Assembly (NCBI RefSeq): GCF_002879855.1
Contig: NZ_PNYB01000024.1
Span: 17,997-81,996, forward strand
Origin: Trinickia soli
GTDB taxonomy: Bacteria; Pseudomonadota; Gammaproteobacteria; Burkholderiales; Burkholderiaceae
Length of the DNA stretch: 64,000 nt
Direction: 5' to 3'
How positions within the stretch are numbered: the stretch's first letter is position 1; each line of letters starts with the position of its first letter. This document shows, piece after piece, positions 1 through 9,391 of this stretch. A program made the translations under genes and the position numbers. The notes under the pieces were generated by a model. That model worked only from the letters and a program-made list of their open reading frames with translations, was not told the origin of the DNA and did no database searches.

Positions 1-358
1 GCAGAAATTCGGGAAGAATGTTCGAGAGGATGGTCTGCGATACGGTGACGGGCACGCTCACGCGCACGGTACCTCGCGGCGCGGAACGCAGCTCCTGCAC
101 CGCGTTCATCGCCGCTTGCGCTTCGGCCAGCATCATCTGGCAATGCCGAAAGAAGCGCTCGCCCGCCTCGGTCAATGCCAACTTGCGCGTCGACCGTTGC
201 AGAAGGCGCACCCCGAGCGACGTTTCAAGCTCGGCGACGCGGCGCGACAGCCGCGACTTGGAGATGCCCAGCACCCGCTCGGCAGCGGAAAACCCGCCGT
301 GTTCGACGACCTGTGCGAAATACATCAGGTCATTGAGGTTCTGCGAATCAAGTTGCAT
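1..358 (-). CDS. LysR-family transcriptional regulator, C-terminus cut off by the window edge
   Basis: The minus strand reads from an ATG at 358 into a protein starting MQLDSQNLNDLMYFAQVVEH. An N-terminal winged helix-turn-helix typical of LysR regulators follows (GFSAAERVLGISKSRLSRRVAELE, read as overlapping parts, residues about 20-45), then the linker helix. Only about 119 residues lie inside the window, so the effector-binding domain is missing. The gene is divergent from the pirin gene with about 130 bp between the starts. That arrangement is common for LysR regulators controlling pirin in this family, so it probably regulates its neighbour. The inducer is unknown. Confidence 0.85.
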   Translation of the reverse strand, partial: MQLDSQNLNDLMYFAQVVEHGGFSAAERVLGISKSRLSRRVAELETSLGVRLLQRSTRKLALTEAGERFFRHCQMMLAEAQAAMNAVQELRSAPRGTVRVSVPVTVSQTILSNILPEFL

Positions 359-485
359 GTCATCGTTCCAGCGGTAGGACAATCCATTGCTCCGGGCACG
401 GCTAAACCGGGCGCGAGACGGTCCATATAATAGCCCTCACCTGCTTATGCGACGCACGAATGCGCGTCCCACCGAGGATATCGTT

Positions 486-1358
486 ATGACTCAGTCCCGC
501 ACGATTGCCGAAACCATCGCGGCTGTGCGTACGGTCGAAGGAGGCGGCTTCGTCGTCCATCGGCCGTTCCCGACCCGAATGTTAATGGACTTCGATCCGT
601 TCTTGCTGCTCGATGAAATGGGCCCGGTCGACTATGCGCCCGGCGAGGCGAAGGGCGCGCCCGATCATCCGCATCGCGGCTTCGAAACCGTCACGTACAT
701 GCTCGACGGCAGCTTCGCGCATAAAGACTCCGCAGGCCATTGCGGTGTGCTTCGTGCCGGCGACGTGCAATGGATGACGGCCGGCGCAGGGGTCGTGCAT
801 AGCGAAATGCCCGACCCCGCGTTTGCCCGGGATGGCGGCCGCGTGCACGGCATTCAACTGTGGGTGAATCTGCCGCGCCGAGACAAGATGATCGAGCCGC
901 GTTACCAGGAGATCCCTTCGCCACGCATTCCCACAGCCACGACGAGCGACGGCAAGGTCAGCGTCAAAGTCATCGCCGGTGAAGCGCTCGGCGTGAGCGC
1001 CGCGATCGAGACACGCACGCCGATCATCTATCAACATTTCACGCTCGAAGCGGGGGCAACGATCGAGCAAGCGGTACCGCGCAACTATCGCGTGTTCGCC
1101 TACGCGCTGAGTGGCACCGGACGCTATGGAAGCGAGCAGCGCGAGATCGGCGCACAACGCATGGTGATATTCAGCGACGACGGCGACACGGTGACGCTGA
1201 CGGCGGGCGCGGACCGGCTCGACGTTCTGCTGATTGGCGGGGTGCCGCTGCACGAGCCGATCGTGCGCCATGGGCCGTTCGTCATGAATACGGAAGAAGA
1301 GATCCGCCAAGCCATCATCGATTATCAAGCCGGGCGGATGGGCGAAATCGCGCATTGA
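486..1358 (+). CDS. Pirin family protein
   Basis: A 290-residue cupin protein of the pirin family. The N-terminal half has the metal-site motifs DHPHRGFETVTYML and HSEMP, which carry the usual histidines and glutamate. The second cupin half contains the pirin C-terminal domain (about residues 170-280). Bacterial pirins are iron-binding cupins; some have quercetinase activity and others act as redox-linked regulators, so the substrate is not predictable here. The ATG at 486 was preferred over the upstream in-frame ATG at 387 because homology to pirins begins here. The LysR gene at 1-358 is divergent. Confidence 0.9.
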   Translation: MTQSRTIAETIAAVRTVEGGGFVVHRPFPTRMLMDFDPFLLLDEMGPVDYAPGEAKGAPDHPHRGFETVTYMLDGSFAHKDSAGHCGVLRAGDVQWMTAGAGVVHSEMPDPAFARDGGRVHGIQLWVNLPRRDKMIEPRYQEIPSPRIPTATTSDGKVSVKVIAGEALGVSAAIETRTPIIYQHFTLEAGATIEQAVPRNYRVFAYALSGTGRYGSEQREIGAQRMVIFSDDGDTVTLTAGADRLDVLLIGGVPLHEPIVRHGPFVMNTEEEIRQAIIDYQAGRMGEIAH

Positions 1359-1490
1359 ATAAGCAACGAACTGCTTCGCAGCCTGGCCACGCGGCGGCGC
1401 GGACGATCGCGAATTGAGTCACAATAGTCGCTCGCGCGGCCGCATGCCGATGCACACCGGATGGGCGGCGCACCTACCTGGAGGAAAGGC

Positions 1491-1916
1491 ATGAGCGAGC
1501 GCGTTGTTACGGCGACCATCGGTGCAACCAACTATCAAGTCACGTTCGACGACGGCGCCCATCATCTGTGGCACGCCGACGAGCCCGAATCGCTTGGCGG
1601 CGGTGATCGCGCGCCAACTCCGGTATCGCTCTTGCTGTCCGGATTGGGTGCATGCACGTCGATCACGTTGAAGATGTATGCGCAACGCAAGGGCTGGCCG
1701 CTCGAGGACGTGCAGGTATCGCTCTCGATGAAGACCGGCGATCAAGGCTCGACGATCGAGCGCGCGATCGTGTTGCATGGCGGGTTGACCGACGAGCAAC
1801 GCGAGCGGCTGCTGCAGATTGCAAACGCGTGCCCCGTTCACAAGATTTTGACGCACCCTATCGACATCAATACGGGGCTCGCCGCGACGTTGCCCGCTAC
1901 GCCCGACGACGCGTAA
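1491..1916 (+). CDS. OsmC family peroxiredoxin-like protein
   Basis: A 141-residue OsmC/Ohr-type protein. The two conserved cysteines expected of the family are present in GACTSITLKMYAQRKGW and ACPVHKIL. In OsmC and Ohr these form the thiol pair that reduces organic hydroperoxides; in the wider YhfA-like group the substrate is unknown. The start at 1491 follows GAGGAAAGG at 1481-1489, a strong ribosome binding site. It is followed closely by the AtaL-like gene in the same direction and the two may be cotranscribed. Confidence 0.88.
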   Translation: MSERVVTATIGATNYQVTFDDGAHHLWHADEPESLGGGDRAPTPVSLLLSGLGACTSITLKMYAQRKGWPLEDVQVSLSMKTGDQGSTIERAIVLHGGLTDEQRERLLQIANACPVHKILTHPIDINTGLAATLPATPDDA

Positions 1917-1956
1917 ACTGCTCCAACGCCGTACCTGAAAGCTGAAGGAAGACGTC

Positions 1957-2439
1957 TTGAATTTCGAACATCTCGTCCAGATCAACGACCCGCTGAATCC
2001 GCTTGCGGAAACGCTGACGCGCGACCAATTGTGGGAAGGGCTCGTACTGCGCGCCGAGCAGCCGCAGCTTTTCGTGTTGGGCCTCGACAGTTGCACGATT
2101 CTTTCGCGCACTGCCGATACGCTCGAGCGGGAATTGCACTATGGCCACGCGACGGTACGCGATCGCGTGACGCTGACACCGCACGAAAGCGTGCGCTATG
2201 ACATTCTCGCGACCGAGGCTCACGTGGGCGGGTCGCTCACGATGACCATCGAGCAACCCGACGCGCTGCAACTCTTTCTAAGGTTCGAGTACGCGACGAC
2301 GCTGCCGACGCCCGACACGGAGGACGCACGGCAGACAAGCGAAATCGTGAAATCGGCCTATCGTGAGGCCGATATCGACACCGTACGATTGATTCGGGAG
2401 TACGCGCGCAACCCGCGGCAGCCTGACGCTCTGCATTGA
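1957..2439 (+). CDS. AtaL-like / DUF1857 family protein, SRPBCC fold
   Basis: A 160-residue protein matching the DUF1857 (AtaL-like) family of START/SRPBCC-fold proteins. It begins MNFEHLVQINDP and has the family's alternating strands and C-terminal helix (SEIVKSAYREADIDTVRLIR). No catalytic role is established for the family. The start is a TTG at 1957 preceded by GAAGGAAG at 1944-1951; no ATG lies near. It sits 40 bp behind the OsmC gene and ends just before a good hairpin terminator, so it closes that short transcription unit. Confidence 0.78.
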   Translation: MNFEHLVQINDPLNPLAETLTRDQLWEGLVLRAEQPQLFVLGLDSCTILSRTADTLERELHYGHATVRDRVTLTPHESVRYDILATEAHVGGSLTMTIEQPDALQLFLRFEYATTLPTPDTEDARQTSEIVKSAYREADIDTVRLIREYARNPRQPDALH

Positions 2440-2452
2440 TCCAACCTCCGAG

Positions 2453-2480
2453 AGGCCGCCCGGTTCGCCGGACGGCCTTT
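2453..2480 (+). terminator. Rho-independent terminator behind the AtaL-like gene
   Basis: The arms AGGCCGCCCGG and CCGGACGGCCT pair over 11 positions with one mismatch, around a TTCG tetraloop, and a short run of T follows. It lies 14 bp after the stop codon at 2439. Confidence 0.8.
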
Positions 2481-2540
2481 CCTACTACGATGGTTCTGCT
2501 CTATCGGTGCCATATCTCAATGAATTTGTTTTTTACAATC

Positions 2541-2559
2541 GATAATGATTCTCATTTAT
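2541..2559 (+). promoter_or_regulatory. Fur box upstream of hemP
   Basis: GATAATGATTCTCATTTAT closely matches the 19-bp Fur consensus (GATAATGATAATCATTATC). It ends 38 bp before the chosen hemP start, where it would overlap the promoter, as expected for iron-repressed hemin uptake genes. Confidence 0.85.
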
Positions 2560-2597
2560 GATTGTCAACATTGAGCCACACGACAGACGCCACAAGC

Positions 2598-2888
2598 ATG
2601 AGCGAACCCACACGCCAGCCTACGCTAACGTTGAGAGCATCCACGAGCAACGCAGCTCGCTCACGTTCGCGAAATCTATCGACCGCAGTCCTGGTCACGC
2701 CACGCGCGAGTTCGGAAGGTGAATGCACCGTCCACGCCGCAGAGCACAACGAACACCGCGAGCGCGCAGAACGCACGCTTTCGAGCGATCACTTATTGCA
2801 AGGCCGCAGTCACGTTTTTATCGCTCATAACGGTGAGCGATATCAGTTGCGTGCAACCCGGCTAGGGAAACTGATTCTGACGAAGTAA
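2598..2888 (+). CDS. hemP: Hemin uptake protein HemP
   Basis: The C-terminal 40 residues (LLQGRSHVFIAHNGERY, then QLRATRLGKLILTK) are the diagnostic HemP domain. The roughly 55 residues before it are Ser/Thr/Arg-rich and not conserved. HemP is a small protein linked to haem acquisition; in Burkholderia multivorans it is reported to be needed for expression of the haem receptor operon. The start is uncertain: the ATG at 2598 was chosen, but an in-frame TTG at 2562 overlaps the Fur-box region. No haem receptor, TonB/ExbBD or ABC transporter gene is adjacent, so this copy stands alone under its own Fur box. Confidence 0.8.
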   Translation: MSEPTRQPTLTLRASTSNAARSRSRNLSTAVLVTPRASSEGECTVHAAEHNEHRERAERTLSSDHLLQGRSHVFIAHNGERYQLRATRLGKLILTK

Positions 2889-3437
2889 GTACCGAGTATT
2901 GTGGGGACCACCTCCCTTGAGAGGTGTTAGGCAGTAGCCAGCGCAACGAAAAGCACACGAGTCTAGACCCCCGCGTGCGCCCTTTAGCGTCGTTGCAGCC
3001 AGCCATGCCGCCTTTTTCGGTGTTCTTTTTGCGCCGGAACTTGTTCGGGTTAGCGCTTGTGGTTCTTTCCTGCGCTTGTGGTTCTTTCCTGCGCTTGTGG
3101 TTCTTTCCTGCGCTTGTGGTTCTTTCCTGCGCTTGTGGCCCTTCCCTGCGCTCTCGTTCTTCCCACGCTTCTGGTTCTTCCTGGCGCTTGTGGTTCTTCC
3201 TGCGCCTCTGACCCTTCCCGCCCTTCCGATCCTTCCCTGCGCTCGCCGAGCTACCAGACTTTCCGACTTTCCTGCGCTTTTGCCTCTTTCAAAGCGCCGA
3301 TCCTTCCCCCGCTGGGAAGCTTTTATCCCCCCAGCCTGCACCGCCGAAATTTGGCGCGCCGCTACCGGCCCCTCGTGGTCGCCTCCTCTGGCGGTTCTGG
3401 GCGGCAGTTGCGCGAAGAAACGGCCGCCTCCGTCCGC
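2889..3437. other. Gene-free stretch between hemP and ftrD
   Basis: No convincing gene lies here. A weak hairpin (CACCTC/GAGGTG, 2909-2926) may end hemP. Most of the rest is a pyrimidine-biased tandem repeat on the plus strand and its degenerate remains. The open frames here translate the same low-complexity repeat in all frames and look non-coding. Confidence 0.7.
3053..3202 (+). repeat. 19-bp tandem repeat array
   Basis: Four perfect head-to-tail copies of GCGCTTGTGGTTCTTTCCT occupy 3053-3128. A fifth slightly diverged copy follows at 3129-3147. Degenerate copies continue to about 3202, including a near-perfect one at 3184-3202. The unit length is not a multiple of three. There are no spacers, so it is not CRISPR. 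The copies look like recent slippage expansion between two convergent genes. Confidence 0.9.
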
Positions 3438-4859
3438 TCAATGGGCTAACCGGGCAAAGCCCCAGAACATCAACCACCAAGCGCTGTCGGCCACCGCCAG
3501 AGCAGCGGCAAAGCAAGCCATAGCAGCCGCTCGCGGGAGAAATCGCGATACATAGCGACCCGTGACCCGCCAAGCCAGCCATGCGCTCCATACATTGGCA
3601 ATCGCGAGTACGCCGATACGAACAGTCGACGCCCAATCGAGCGGAATATGCTCGGCACGAAGCAATGACAAGGTCGTCGCGGATAATCCCAGGAACACGC
3701 CGGTTCCGGCAACCGGGATCAGAGCCTGAGCGAGATGATGCAGCCGCGCGCGATCGAACCGGCCGAGCACGCGCGTACCTGCAGCCAACAGCGCGAGCAG
3801 CGTGGTGCCGTAAACAAAGGCCGTCGCCAGGATGTAGCCGATCAGCAAAGTGCCATCGAGCCACGAGAAGACGTCGTTCTGATCGGGGTAATGCGTAAAC
3901 AGAAACCACGGCGCATTCGTGTCGAGCATCCATGTGAAATCATGGTCGATGAGCCAGGTGGCGAGGAATTGCTTGAGACCGATGAACCAGGGGCTCACCG
4001 TCCAGTGGAACGCACCGATTGCAATGCCGAGCAAGCCATAGAGGATGAGCGCCGTGTCCCAGCCGCTGGCCGCGTCGCGACCCAGTTGGACCACTTCATG
4101 CGAAGGCGAGCGCCACGTCAGCGAAATAGCATCGCGATGGCCACTGCAGCGGCCGCACATATGGCAAGCCGCCGCGCCCTTCATATTCCTCAACGGCACG
4201 AGCGGCGCACAGTTGATCGGAATCACGCGATGACCGCGCTCGCCCAGCGTGTAGGAACGCCGCCAAGCGGCCTCGTCTACACGGTAGTGAAACGGCGCAA
4301 GACGCGCCAGCAGCGAAAAAACGCCGTTGACCGGGCACAAATAACGACACCAGACGCGTTTGTCGCGCCCGTATAAAAAACCGATCACCATCGCTGCGAC
4401 GGTTGACCCGCCGAGCACCAGCAGCACGGCGCGCGGATACTGATAGACGCTGACCATTTGGCCATAGATGGTTGTCAGGCCGAATGCCACAAACGGCCAT
4501 CCGCCCCATCGCATCCACCGCGGAATGGCGCGGCCGCGGCCATGGCGACTGGCGAATTCGGCCAGCGCGCCCTCGGGACACAGCACGCCGCACCACACGC
4601 GGCCGAGCAGGACCATCGAGAGCAGCACAAATGGCCACCAGATACCCCAAAACACGAACTGCGCGGCCAGCGTCAGATTGTTCCAAAGATGCGCGCTTTG
4701 GTCGGGCAGCGGCAAGCAGGCCGGAACGATGATGAGAAACGCATAAACAGCGACGACAGCCCATTGGATCGCTCGGATCGCTGCACCGTTGCGCTGCATC
4801 CAGGCGCCGACGCGTGCGAGCCGCCCGGGCGAGGCGGGAGCGAACGCGGGTGTGCTCAT
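3438..4859 (-). CDS. ftrD: 4Fe-4S polyferredoxin of the ferrous-iron uptake system
   Basis: A 473-residue membrane ferredoxin of the NapH/CcoG type. Cysteine clusters are visible in GRVWCGVLCPEG, VWCRYLCPVNG and CHMCGRC, between several hydrophobic segments. In the FtrABCD systems of Bordetella, Brucella and Burkholderia the D subunit is the inner-membrane iron-sulphur protein, proposed to pass electrons to or from the permease complex during Fe(II) uptake. It is the last gene of the operon and overlaps the ftrC stop by four bases (ATGA), a sign of coupled translation. Confidence 0.85.
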   Translation of the reverse strand: MSTPAFAPASPGRLARVGAWMQRNGAAIRAIQWAVVAVYAFLIIVPACLPLPDQSAHLWNNLTLAAQFVFWGIWWPFVLLSMVLLGRVWCGVLCPEGALAEFASRHGRGRAIPRWMRWGGWPFVAFGLTTIYGQMVSVYQYPRAVLLVLGGSTVAAMVIGFLYGRDKRVWCRYLCPVNGVFSLLARLAPFHYRVDEAAWRRSYTLGERGHRVIPINCAPLVPLRNMKGAAACHMCGRCSGHRDAISLTWRSPSHEVVQLGRDAASGWDTALILYGLLGIAIGAFHWTVSPWFIGLKQFLATWLIDHDFTWMLDTNAPWFLFTHYPDQNDVFSWLDGTLLIGYILATAFVYGTTLLALLAAGTRVLGRFDRARLHHLAQALIPVAGTGVFLGLSATTLSLLRAEHIPLDWASTVRIGVLAIANVWSAWLAWRVTGRYVSRFLPRAAAMACFAAALAVADSAWWLMFWGFARLAH

Positions 4860-5698
4860 GCTGTGCGCCCGGCAGCAGCCGCCGGCGCACGGCCGGCGCG
4901 GCGCGCCAGCCAGCCGACGACAAGCCAGTACAACGCGTAGGCGATCAGGTTGGTCAGCGCGGGATGCGCCCGGTAGCCCGTGAGCGTGGCAACCAGTGAG
5001 CCGAACGTGCTGGAATCGTCGAGCAGCGCCGCGCTATTCCAAACCTGCGAAATGCCGAGCGGTAGTATTTCCTTGTCGATGAGCTTGTCGACGCCCGTTT
5101 GCATGAGACCCGCGCCAAGCAGCAACAGCATGACTTCCGTCACGCGGAAGAAGCGTCGCCACGAGAAAAGACGGCCTCCCAGTTGCAGGACGTAGAACGT
5201 CAGAAACGCGAGACCGAGCCCCAGCACGATGCCGAGCACGTCGCTTCGACTGACATGCCCCGATTGTCCGAACCCGAGCCCGTACAAGAAGATGACCGTT
5301 TCGCTGCCTTCGCGCGCAATCGCCAGCGCGACAAGCACGGCCACACCCCAGCCATTGCCGTCACGCGTCCGCTCTTGCAAAGAGCGCTCCATATCGCGCT
5401 TGAGCGTGCGGCCGTGGCGCTTCATCCACAACACCATCTGCACGATCAGCACGCAGGCAATCAGCACCATGCCGATCTGGAAGTAGTCGGCAGCGTCGCC
5501 CGAAAGGAATTCGCTGAACCCCACGAGCGCGGCGCCGAGGGCCACGGCCGCCAGCAGGCCGGCGCCTACGCCGGCCCATAAAAACGGCAACCCTCGCCGC
5601 GCGTCGCTATCGCCATTTTTCAGCCACGCGTAAAGAATGCCCACGACAAGCAATGCTTCGACGCTTTCGCGCCACACGACGAACAATACCTGGCCCAT
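4856..5698 (-). CDS. ftrC: FTR1-type iron permease
   Basis: A 280-residue polytopic permease of the Ftr1/EfeU family. Two copies of the glutamate-containing motif that binds iron in these permeases are visible: RESVE near the N-terminus and AREGSETVIFLYG in the middle. The start was placed at the ATG at 5698, which follows GGAGAG on the minus strand. The open frame extends upstream to 5740 without family similarity. It lies between the cupredoxin ftrB and the polyferredoxin ftrD and forms the transmembrane channel of the Fe(II) uptake system. Confidence 0.9.
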   Translation of the reverse strand: MGQVLFVVWRESVEALLVVGILYAWLKNGDSDARRGLPFLWAGVGAGLLAAVALGAALVGFSEFLSGDAADYFQIGMVLIACVLIVQMVLWMKRHGRTLKRDMERSLQERTRDGNGWGVAVLVALAIAREGSETVIFLYGLGFGQSGHVSRSDVLGIVLGLGLAFLTFYVLQLGGRLFSWRRFFRVTEVMLLLLGAGLMQTGVDKLIDKEILPLGISQVWNSAALLDDSSTFGSLVATLTGYRAHPALTNLIAYALYWLVVGWLARRAGRAPAAAAGRTA

Positions 5699-5746
5699 CC
5701 CGTACTCTCCACGCGCACGGCGTTCCACCGCCGTGCGCAAATGCCA

Positions 5747-6079
5747 TTACTTCGCGACGATGACGCCTTGCGCCGATTGATGGAAATCGTCAAAGAACTT
5801 GTATTCGCCCGGCGACTGCGGGGCAATGACGACGACCGACTCGGCGCCCGGAGCCAGCACTTTTTCCTTGCGCAACTGGACGCTTTCGAACTCAGCGGCA
5901 CCCTTACCGGTATTGCGCACTTCGATTCGAATTCGCTTGCCCGCCGGCACCTCGATACGGGCCGGCGTAAGCTTGCCGTCCGCCATTTCGAGCTTGACGG
6001 TGACAGCGTCGTCCGCGCGCGCCGCCATGCAGGCGATCGCGATCGAGCAGGCCAGCGCAACTTTCATTCGCAATTTCAT
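5747..6079 (-). CDS. ftrB: Periplasmic cupredoxin-domain protein of the iron uptake system
   Basis: A 110-residue protein with a signal peptide (MKLRMKVALACSIAIACMAARA) followed by a cupredoxin-like beta domain (VTVKLEMADGKLTPARIEV onward, ending SPGEYKFFDDFHQSAQGVI). FtrB is proposed to be a periplasmic copper protein that oxidises Fe(II) before transport through FtrC. It sits between ftrA and ftrC on the same strand. A second methionine four residues in is an alternative start; either gives a complete signal peptide. Confidence 0.85.
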   Translation of the reverse strand: MKLRMKVALACSIAIACMAARADDAVTVKLEMADGKLTPARIEVPAGKRIRIEVRNTGKGAAEFESVQLRKEKVLAPGAESVVVIAPQSPGEYKFFDDFHQSAQGVIVAK

Positions 6080-6109
6080 GCTTTCGTTCCCTATGGCGAA
6101 CCGCGCGGC

Positions 6110-6658
6110 TTAGTAGCCGCCCTTCTTGCCGATGCCGGCGAACGTGAAATCGTATTGCAACGTGATCGGCTTGAACCAGGGGCCGACCCCCGTCTCTTTA
6201 TCGACATGGCGGCCAAACGCCATGTGGCCCGTTTGCATCGGCGGCTCGACGACGAGCGTCAAGTGGTACTTGCCGGGGCCCGACAATTTGACGTTATCGC
6301 CATAGTGCGGGCCATCGTCCGCGACCATCGGCATCAGATCGCCCTTGATCGACTGCGCGCCGCCCACCTTCTTCAGCTCGTAATGCACTTGCAGATACGG
6401 CATCCAGTCGCCTTCCGCGAACCCGGTGGGGTTGTTTTTGACCGCGTGGATATCGGCTTCGAGGTGGATGTCCGAATCCGACGCCTTGCGCATCATCCCC
6501 TCGGGATCCATCGTGACCGGCTGCAGGTACACCGCGCCGATCTCCATGCCACCCTGGATCTGGGCCTTGCCGATCGGATACTCGGCTGCCGACGCCGACA
6601 TTGCGGCCATTGCCGCTACGGCCGCTACGCCGCTCAGAATCCAGGTGGAACGCTGCAT
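6110..6658 (-). CDS. ftrA: Periplasmic iron-binding protein, P19/Tp34 family
   Basis: A 182-residue exported protein. A signal peptide ends near SASAAEYPIG, and the mature part is of the P19/Tp34 family (EIGAVYLQPV, DIHLEADIHA, MPYLQVHYEL, HYGDNVKLSGPGKYHLT). The family binds iron or copper through the conserved Glu, Met and His residues visible here. It is the first gene of ftrABCD and probably delivers Fe(II) to FtrB/FtrC. The start at 6658 follows GAGGAG on the minus strand; the open frame extends to 6775 without similarity. Confidence 0.88.
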   Translation of the reverse strand: MQRSTWILSGVAAVAAMAAMSASAAEYPIGKAQIQGGMEIGAVYLQPVTMDPEGMMRKASDSDIHLEADIHAVKNNPTGFAEGDWMPYLQVHYELKKVGGAQSIKGDLMPMVADDGPHYGDNVKLSGPGKYHLTLVVEPPMQTGHMAFGRHVDKETGVGPWFKPITLQYDFTFAGIGKKGGY

Positions 6659-6811
6659 CGAAAACTCCTCTATTCTTTTGCCTGATCGAAAATCGAAACC
6701 GCGCCACTCAGGGCGCCTGCCGGTAACCACGATGAACGATCGCCGCTTCCGCGTGCCTTCCTCCACACCCGCCAAACGCCTTTGCGCCGATCACGGAGGG
6801 AGAACAGAAAC

Positions 6812-6830
6812 GCGAATGCGAACGATTATC
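6812..6830. promoter_or_regulatory. Probable Fur box of the ftr operon
   Basis: GCGAATGCGAACGATTATC matches the 19-bp Fur consensus at 13 of 19 positions, with the strongest agreement in the ATTATC half. It lies about 150 bp upstream of ftrA. Iron repression of ftrABCD is known in other genera. The site is weaker than the one before hemP. Confidence 0.45.
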
Positions 6831-6871
6831 AATCAGACGTAAGTGTACACGAACGGCATTGTTTAGGCCAC

Positions 6872-6896
6872 GCGACCCTTGCGCGCATAGGGTCGC
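6872..6896 (-). terminator. Hairpin behind uvrB, possible terminator
   Basis: GCGACCC and GGGTCGC form a 7-bp stem with an 11-base loop, 24 bp beyond the uvrB stop. No T run follows on the minus strand, so intrinsic termination is uncertain. Confidence 0.45.
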
Positions 6897-6919
6897 AAAG
6901 GTCGCCCCGCCGATCGGGC

Positions 6920-9010
6920 TCAGTTGGCGCCGGCCACCGAATCGCCGACGTTCGCGCCGAACACGCGCTCGCGCAATATGGCCAGTTGATCGCGCGCGGC
7001 CGCCGCCTTTTCGAATTCGAGATTCTTCGCGTGCTCCATCATTTGCTTCTCGAGCCGCTTGATCTCCTTGGCCAGATCCCTTTCCGACATGTCCTCGAAC
7101 TTCGCGCGCTGCTGCATCTCCTTCAGCTCGGCACGCGCTTCGTCCGCGTTGTAGACGCCGTCGATGATGTCCTTGACGCGCTTGACGACGCCTCGCGGCG
7201 TGATGCCCATCTGCTCGTTATAGGCGATCTGCTTGGCGCGCCGCCGCTCGGTTTCGTCGATCGCGCGCCGCATCGAATCGGTGATGCGGTCGGCGTAGAG
7301 AATCGCCGTGCCGTTGACATTGCGCGCGGCCCGGCCGATCGTCTGGATCAGCGAGCGCTCGGCCCGCAGGAAGCCTTCCTTGTCCGCGTCGAGGATCGCC
7401 ACGAGCGACACCTCGGGTATGTCTAGCCCTTCGCGCAGCAGGTTGATGCCGACCAATACGTCGAATGCGCCGAGCCGCAAATCACGAATGATCTCGACGC
7501 GTTCGACCGTGTCGATGTCGCTGTGCAGGTAGCGCACTTTTACGCCGTGGTCGGCCAGAAACTCCGTGAGCTGCTCGGCCATACGCTTGGTCAGCACGGT
7601 CACGAGCACGCGCTCGTTCACGGCCACGCGCGCGTTGATCTCGCTCAGCACATCGTCCACCTGGGCGGTTGCGGGACGCACCTGCACAGCGGGATCGACA
7701 AGGCCCGTCGGCCGCACGACCTGCTCGACGACCTGCCCCGTCTGCTTTTTCTCGTAATCGGCCGGCGTCGCCGAAACGAAGACGGCCTGGCGCATCTTGC
7801 GTTCGAACTCGGGGAACTTCAACGGCCGGTTGTCGAGCGCCGAAGGCAGCCGGAACCCGTACTGCACGAGGTTCTCCTTACGCGAGCGGTCACCGTTGTA
7901 CATCGCGTTCAATTGCCCGATCAGGACATGCGATTCGTCGAGCAACATGATCGCGTCGGGCGGAAGATAGTCGACGAGCGTCGGCGGCGGCTCGCCTGGC
8001 GCCGCCCCCGAAAAATGGCGCGAGTAGTTTTCGATGCCCTTGCAGAAACCAAGCTCCTGCAGCATTTCGAGGTCGAAGCGCGTACGCTGCTCGAGACGTT
8101 GCGCTTCGACGAGTTTGCCTTCCGTATGGAAGAACTCGAGACGCTCGCGCAATTCGGCTTTGATCGTCTCCACGGCGCGCATCACGGTTTCGCGCGGCGT
8201 GACGTAGTGCGACGACGGATACACCGTGAAGCGCGGGATCTTCTGTCGCACGCGCCCCGTGAGCGGGTCGAACAGTTGCAGGGAGTCGACCTCGTCGTCG
8301 AACAGTTCTATGCGTACGGCCATTTCGGCGTGCTCGGCCGGGAACACATCGATCGTATCGCCGCGCACGCGAAACGCGCCGCGCTGAAAATCGGCTTCGT
8401 TGCGGTTGTATTGCATGGCGATCAGCCGAGCAATCACGTCGCGCTGACCGATCTTGTCGCCCGTGCGCAGCGTCAGGATCATCTGGTGGTATTCGCTGGG
8501 ATTACCGATACCGTAGATGGCCGACACGGTCGCGACGATTACGACGTCGCGCCGCTCCATCAGGCTCTTGGTCGCCGACAGCCGCATCTGCTCGATGTGT
8601 TCGTTGATCGACGAGTCCTTTTCGATGAACAGGTCGCGCTGCGGCACATACGCTTCCGGCTGGTAGTAGTCGTAGTACGAGACGAAGTACTCGACCGCAT
8701 TGCGCGGAAAGAACTCGCGAAACTCCGAGTAGAGTTGAGCGGCGAGCGTCTTGTTCGGTGCGAACACGATCGCGGGACGCCCGAGCCGGGCGATGACGTT
8801 CGCCATCGTGAAGGTCTTGCCCGAGCCCGTCACACCGAGCAGCGTCTGGTACGACAAGCCGTCTTCGATACCCTCGACGAGCTTGGCGATGGCGGTCGGC
8901 TGGTCGCCGGCCGGTGGATAGGGCTGATAAAGATGGAACGGGGAGCCTTCGAATTCGATGAACTTCGATTCGTCGAGCACTTCGGCGGCATGCGGCTGAG
9001 CTTCGGACAT
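6920..9010 (-). CDS. uvrB: Excinuclease ABC subunit B
   Basis: A 696-residue UvrB, full length for the family. It has the Walker A motif ([13 protein letters not shown]), the beta-hairpin region ([15 protein letters not shown]), DEAD-like DESHVLIGQ, helicase motifs V-VI ([22 protein letters not shown]) and the C-terminal UVR motif that contacts UvrC ([23 protein letters not shown] read across parts). It is the damage-verifying helicase of nucleotide excision repair. The start at 9010 was chosen because conserved sequence begins at MSEAQPH; the 48 extra in-frame residues upstream are not conserved. It is divergent from the aminotransferase gene. No LexA box was found just upstream. Confidence 0.97.
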   Translation of the reverse strand: MSEAQPHAAEVLDESKFIEFEGSPFHLYQPYPPAGDQPTAIAKLVEGIEDGLSYQTLLGVTGSGKTFTMANVIARLGRPAIVFAPNKTLAAQLYSEFREFFPRNAVEYFVSYYDYYQPEAYVPQRDLFIEKDSSINEHIEQMRLSATKSLMERRDVVIVATVSAIYGIGNPSEYHQMILTLRTGDKIGQRDVIARLIAMQYNRNEADFQRGAFRVRGDTIDVFPAEHAEMAVRIELFDDEVDSLQLFDPLTGRVRQKIPRFTVYPSSHYVTPRETVMRAVETIKAELRERLEFFHTEGKLVEAQRLEQRTRFDLEMLQELGFCKGIENYSRHFSGAAPGEPPPTLVDYLPPDAIMLLDESHVLIGQLNAMYNGDRSRKENLVQYGFRLPSALDNRPLKFPEFERKMRQAVFVSATPADYEKKQTGQVVEQVVRPTGLVDPAVQVRPATAQVDDVLSEINARVAVNERVLVTVLTKRMAEQLTEFLADHGVKVRYLHSDIDTVERVEIIRDLRLGAFDVLVGINLLREGLDIPEVSLVAILDADKEGFLRAERSLIQTIGRAARNVNGTAILYADRITDSMRRAIDETERRRAKQIAYNEQMGITPRGVVKRVKDIIDGVYNADEARAELKEMQQRAKFEDMSERDLAKEIKRLEKQMMEHAKNLEFEKAAAARDQLAILRERVFGANVGDSVAGAN

Positions 9011-9391
9011 GGAAAGGCGCTTCCTTCGCCGAGAAAACAGCCATTTTAACGTTTCGCGGACACCCAGGCAGCGCCGCGCCCTTTTCGCCGAATCGCCGCC
9101 CCGCCGGCAAGCCGTAGCGCACGCGTTCGCATGCCGAATCGATAAAAAGCGCACGGTCGTTCAGGCCGGCATGCCTATCCGAGGGCCGAAAGCGCGCGAA
9201 ACTGCCGCCCGGATTCGTTACAATCACGCATTTGGCGCACGCAAACCGGGCCGATACCGGCCCGATCCGTCACGCCTCGCGCAGCGACGGATAGCTCAGC
9301 GCATGCACGAGCCTGCTCGCTTCGTGGCGGCTTTTTGCCCGTTTCGTAACCGCTTCCTGCCCGTTTTCTTACTACCGCCGATAGACACACC
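9011..9391. other. Divergent intergenic region between uvrB and the aminotransferase
   Basis: This 381-bp stretch must carry both divergent promoters. A perfect 7-bp hairpin (CGGGCCG/CGGCCCG, 9247-9264) lies about 130 bp before the aminotransferase start. No gene or clear operator was seen. Confidence 0.5.

Noticed and set aside
3053..3202. Possible CRISPR array
   Set aside because: The 19-bp units are directly adjacent with no spacers, and no cas genes are present.
2862..3555. Long open frames over the repeat region
   Set aside because: They translate the same repeat in several frames into low-complexity sequence with no plausible start region.
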